From: Candidatus Beckwithbacteria bacterium | GTDB taxonomy: Bacteria; Patescibacteriota; Microgenomatia; UBA1400; UBA1449 | Length of the DNA: 32,688 nt | Direction: 5' to 3' | Assembly (NCBI GenBank): GCA_012798485.1 | Contig: JAAZND010000027.1 | Location: 1 to 32,688, forward strand | Shown: positions 31,206-32,688 of the stretch, piece by piece | Position numbering within the stretch: the stretch's first letter is position 1 | Layout: each line of letters starts with the position of its first letter | Notes under the pieces: model-generated | The model's database searches: none | What the model saw: only the letters and a program-made list of their open reading frames with translations | What the model was told of the DNA's origin: nothing | Program-made: the position numbers and the translations under genes

Positions 31206-31281
31206 AATTATTTTAAAAACACAAAATTTGTATATCTGATATGTTAATTTTACTGGAACTAAGCTTAAGAAGCAATGTGTT

Positions 31282-32679
31282 TTAAAAACCAAGGTTAAGT
31301 CCACCAATATATTGAATAATCTGCATGAGCCAGAAAGAGACAAAGATAATGATGAAACCAATTATAGCAGAGGTAAGAGTTTTTTGTCCCTTTTCTATTT
31401 TTTCTTGATTACCAGCAGAGGTAAGAAGATTAAAACCAGAAAAGAGCATAAGAAGGAATAAAATAATTCCGGTAAAGCCCAAAAAATATTTAAAAACAGC
31501 AGAAACTACAGCCCCTAGATTTTCATATTTTGCATTGATGGGATCTGAAAGATTTGAAATAGAAAAATTGGAATTATTTCCTGATGAATTATTTTTCAAT
31601 CCCTCGATGCGATTATTTAATTCCTGAGAATGAGGATTCAGACTTTGAGATTCTTTAGCTAGAGAACTAGCATTACCTTGATGATTAGTTGTGGAACCTT
31701 TTGAAGAAGTTGTATTACCTCCAGTACCTTTGTTATATGGGGAGTAATCATAAGGTTTAGCTAGAGAGCTGGCGTTGCCAGTATAAACAGAAGCTTCTGT
31801 TGTTAGTGATTCTCTATTTCCATTTTTATAATAAGGAGAATAATAGGCATTTTCATAATAACAGACTTGTTGAGATTCTATAAATTGTCCATCAGTAGCT
31901 ATACATGTTTCTTCAATTGACATTTGCTTGATTAGATTAGGGTTATTTATAGCATCATCCCCTGGATAATCAGGAGTCCCAGTAGTATAAAAACAAATTC
32001 CCTCAGAGATAAATCCTCCAGTTAAAGCACATAAGGCTTCATCAGAAATAATCATAGGTCCTGGATAGCTTGTCCCCGCCTTGCTATAATTATTAGGGAT
32101 TTCTTGGGCTATACTGGTTAGATCTTCTTGGATATCAACTTCCTCTTCCGGTAAAAGTTGAATGGTTTCCAATGGATTTATACTTGAGTAATCTACTGTG
32201 TTTTGGATTGTTTCAAGATTTATCAGTCTATATGGAGCAAGACATCCTTGTCCCGCCACCCATATTTTATTATTTTGTTGACAAGTATTGCTTAGATTTT
32301 GTCCAATATCTGAATTATACTCAAAAATATCAAGGCTATTTATTGTTATGTCAGTATTTGTATCGTTTTGAAAAGTGAGACTGTTTTGATAGACACAGTT
32401 ATTGTTTTCCAAAACACCTTTTTCACAAGTGCCGTTGGTAGGGTAATAGAGAGTGTTGCATTCAAGAGTATATTCATTCTGGGTAAGACCTTGAGAAAAG
32501 AATAGCTCACCATTTTCACTAATACAGTTTTGACTAAAGTTGGCGATATATTGATTGATAGGATCAGAGAAAGCTAAAATTTTTTCATCAGTTAGAATAA
32601 GAAAAATATTAAATAAAAAAAATAACACAATAAATATGCTGACATGTTTAATTTGTGTTGTGATTTTTTGATTGTTCAT
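31282..32679 (-). CDS. T4SS pilin-like protein 3, long form
   Basis: 465 residues: a signal-like membrane helix (about 13-35), a long extracellular region with scattered cysteines (about 40-280), a Ser/Asn/Gly-rich stretch with two copies of GNASSLAK (about 299-306 and 333-340), then the VirB2/TrbC-type two-helix end. The last ~50 residues are identical to the protein at 29510, encoded by a 140-bp perfect repeat. First gene of the three-gene pilin-like set as far as the window shows; the start lies 9 bp from the window edge. Confidence 0.75.
   Translation of the reverse strand: MNNQKITTQIKHVSIFIVLFFLFNIFLILTDEKILAFSDPINQYIANFSQNCISENGELFFSQGLTQNEYTLECNTLYYPTNGTCEKGVLENNNCVYQNSLTFQNDTNTDITINSLDIFEYNSDIGQNLSNTCQQNNKIWVAGQGCLAPYRLINLETIQNTVDYSSINPLETIQLLPEEEVDIQEDLTSIAQEIPNNYSKAGTSYPGPMIISDEALCALTGGFISEGICFYTTGTPDYPGDDAINNPNLIKQMSIEETCIATDGQFIESQQVCYYENAYYSPYYKNGNRESLTTEASVYTGNASSLAKPYDYSPYNKGTGGNTTSSKGSTTNHQGNASSLAKESQSLNPHSQELNNRIEGLKNNSSGNNSNFSISNLSDPINAKYENLGAVVSAVFKYFLGFTGIILFLLMLFSGFNLLTSAGNQEKIEKGQKTLTSAIIGFIIIFVSFWLMQIIQYIGGLNLGF
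31301..31440. repeat. 140-bp perfect direct repeat, copy 2
   Basis: Partner of 29529-29668, in the same orientation, at the 3' end of the long pilin-like gene. The intervening paralogue (30261-31205) does not share the identity. Confidence 0.95.
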
Positions 32680-32688
32680 AATTTTTTC

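Noticed and set aside
31206-31361. Longer N-terminus for pilin-like protein 2
   Set aside because: It runs into the neighbouring gene's repeat; ATG 31205 starts a clear signal peptide.

Overview
The window is a low-GC, gene-dense bacterial chromosome segment that looks like a Candidate Phyla Radiation (Patescibacteria) genome, probably of the Microgenomates type. This rests on gene content and style, not on a database search. The clues are a split two-gene transketolase, TrbC/VirB2-like cysteine-rich pilin proteins, a PrgI/TraC/VirB4 module, a sugar-nucleotide-epimerase-like domain fused to DUF4012, many short or SD-poor leaders, and small housekeeping proteins. TGA is read as a stop (the DUF4012 gene ends in it), which argues against the recoded code-25 CPR lineages.

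Left end (1-1740): a partial IS30-type transposase interrupts an aspartate/glutamate racemase gene that also carries a frameshift. The dead gene still has a complete T-box leader with mutually exclusive antiterminator and terminator. Next come a tRNA-Met(CAT), a strange initiator-like tRNA(CAT) without the usual D-loop and T-loop signatures, and an FtsB/DivIC-like division gene.

1797-6432: a tyrosine recombinase, then a minus-strand cluster of transketolase N half, transketolase C half, PfkB sugar kinase and a class A beta-lactamase-fold hydrolase. With Rpe-like and Pgk (9533-11380) this gives non-oxidative pentose phosphate and lower glycolysis steps.

6470-9470 is the most interesting region. 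Two convergent units each begin with what I read as a fluoride (crcB-motif) riboswitch followed directly by an intrinsic terminator whose 3' arm carries the Shine-Dalgarno sequence. They control a dynamin-like GTPase with an overlapping 66-residue two-helix membrane protein, and an alpha/alpha-toroid (prenyltransferase/squalene-cyclase-repeat) protein. None is a known fluoride exporter or fluoride-resistance gene known to me, so this may be an undescribed fluoride-responsive locus.

11524-15799: a T4SS-like module (PrgI with a long linker and C-terminal beta-sandwich, separate TraC N-domain protein, VirB4 ATPase). 15796-20674: the replication-origin neighbourhood, dnaN and dnaA on minus, rpmH-rnpA-yidC-jag on plus. 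The dnaA-dnaN gap holds DnaA boxes, a DnaA-trio-like tract and an AT-rich unwinding candidate.

20737-29458: surface polysaccharide flippase and O-antigen-ligase-like protein, RNase HI, the epimerase-like/DUF4012 fusion, ribosomal protein L25, an unknown membrane protein and UppS. 29510-32679: three tandem T4SS-pilin-like genes, two of which share a perfect 140-bp repeat. No gene-free stretch longer than 300 bases remains unexplained; no CRISPR array or rRNA was seen.
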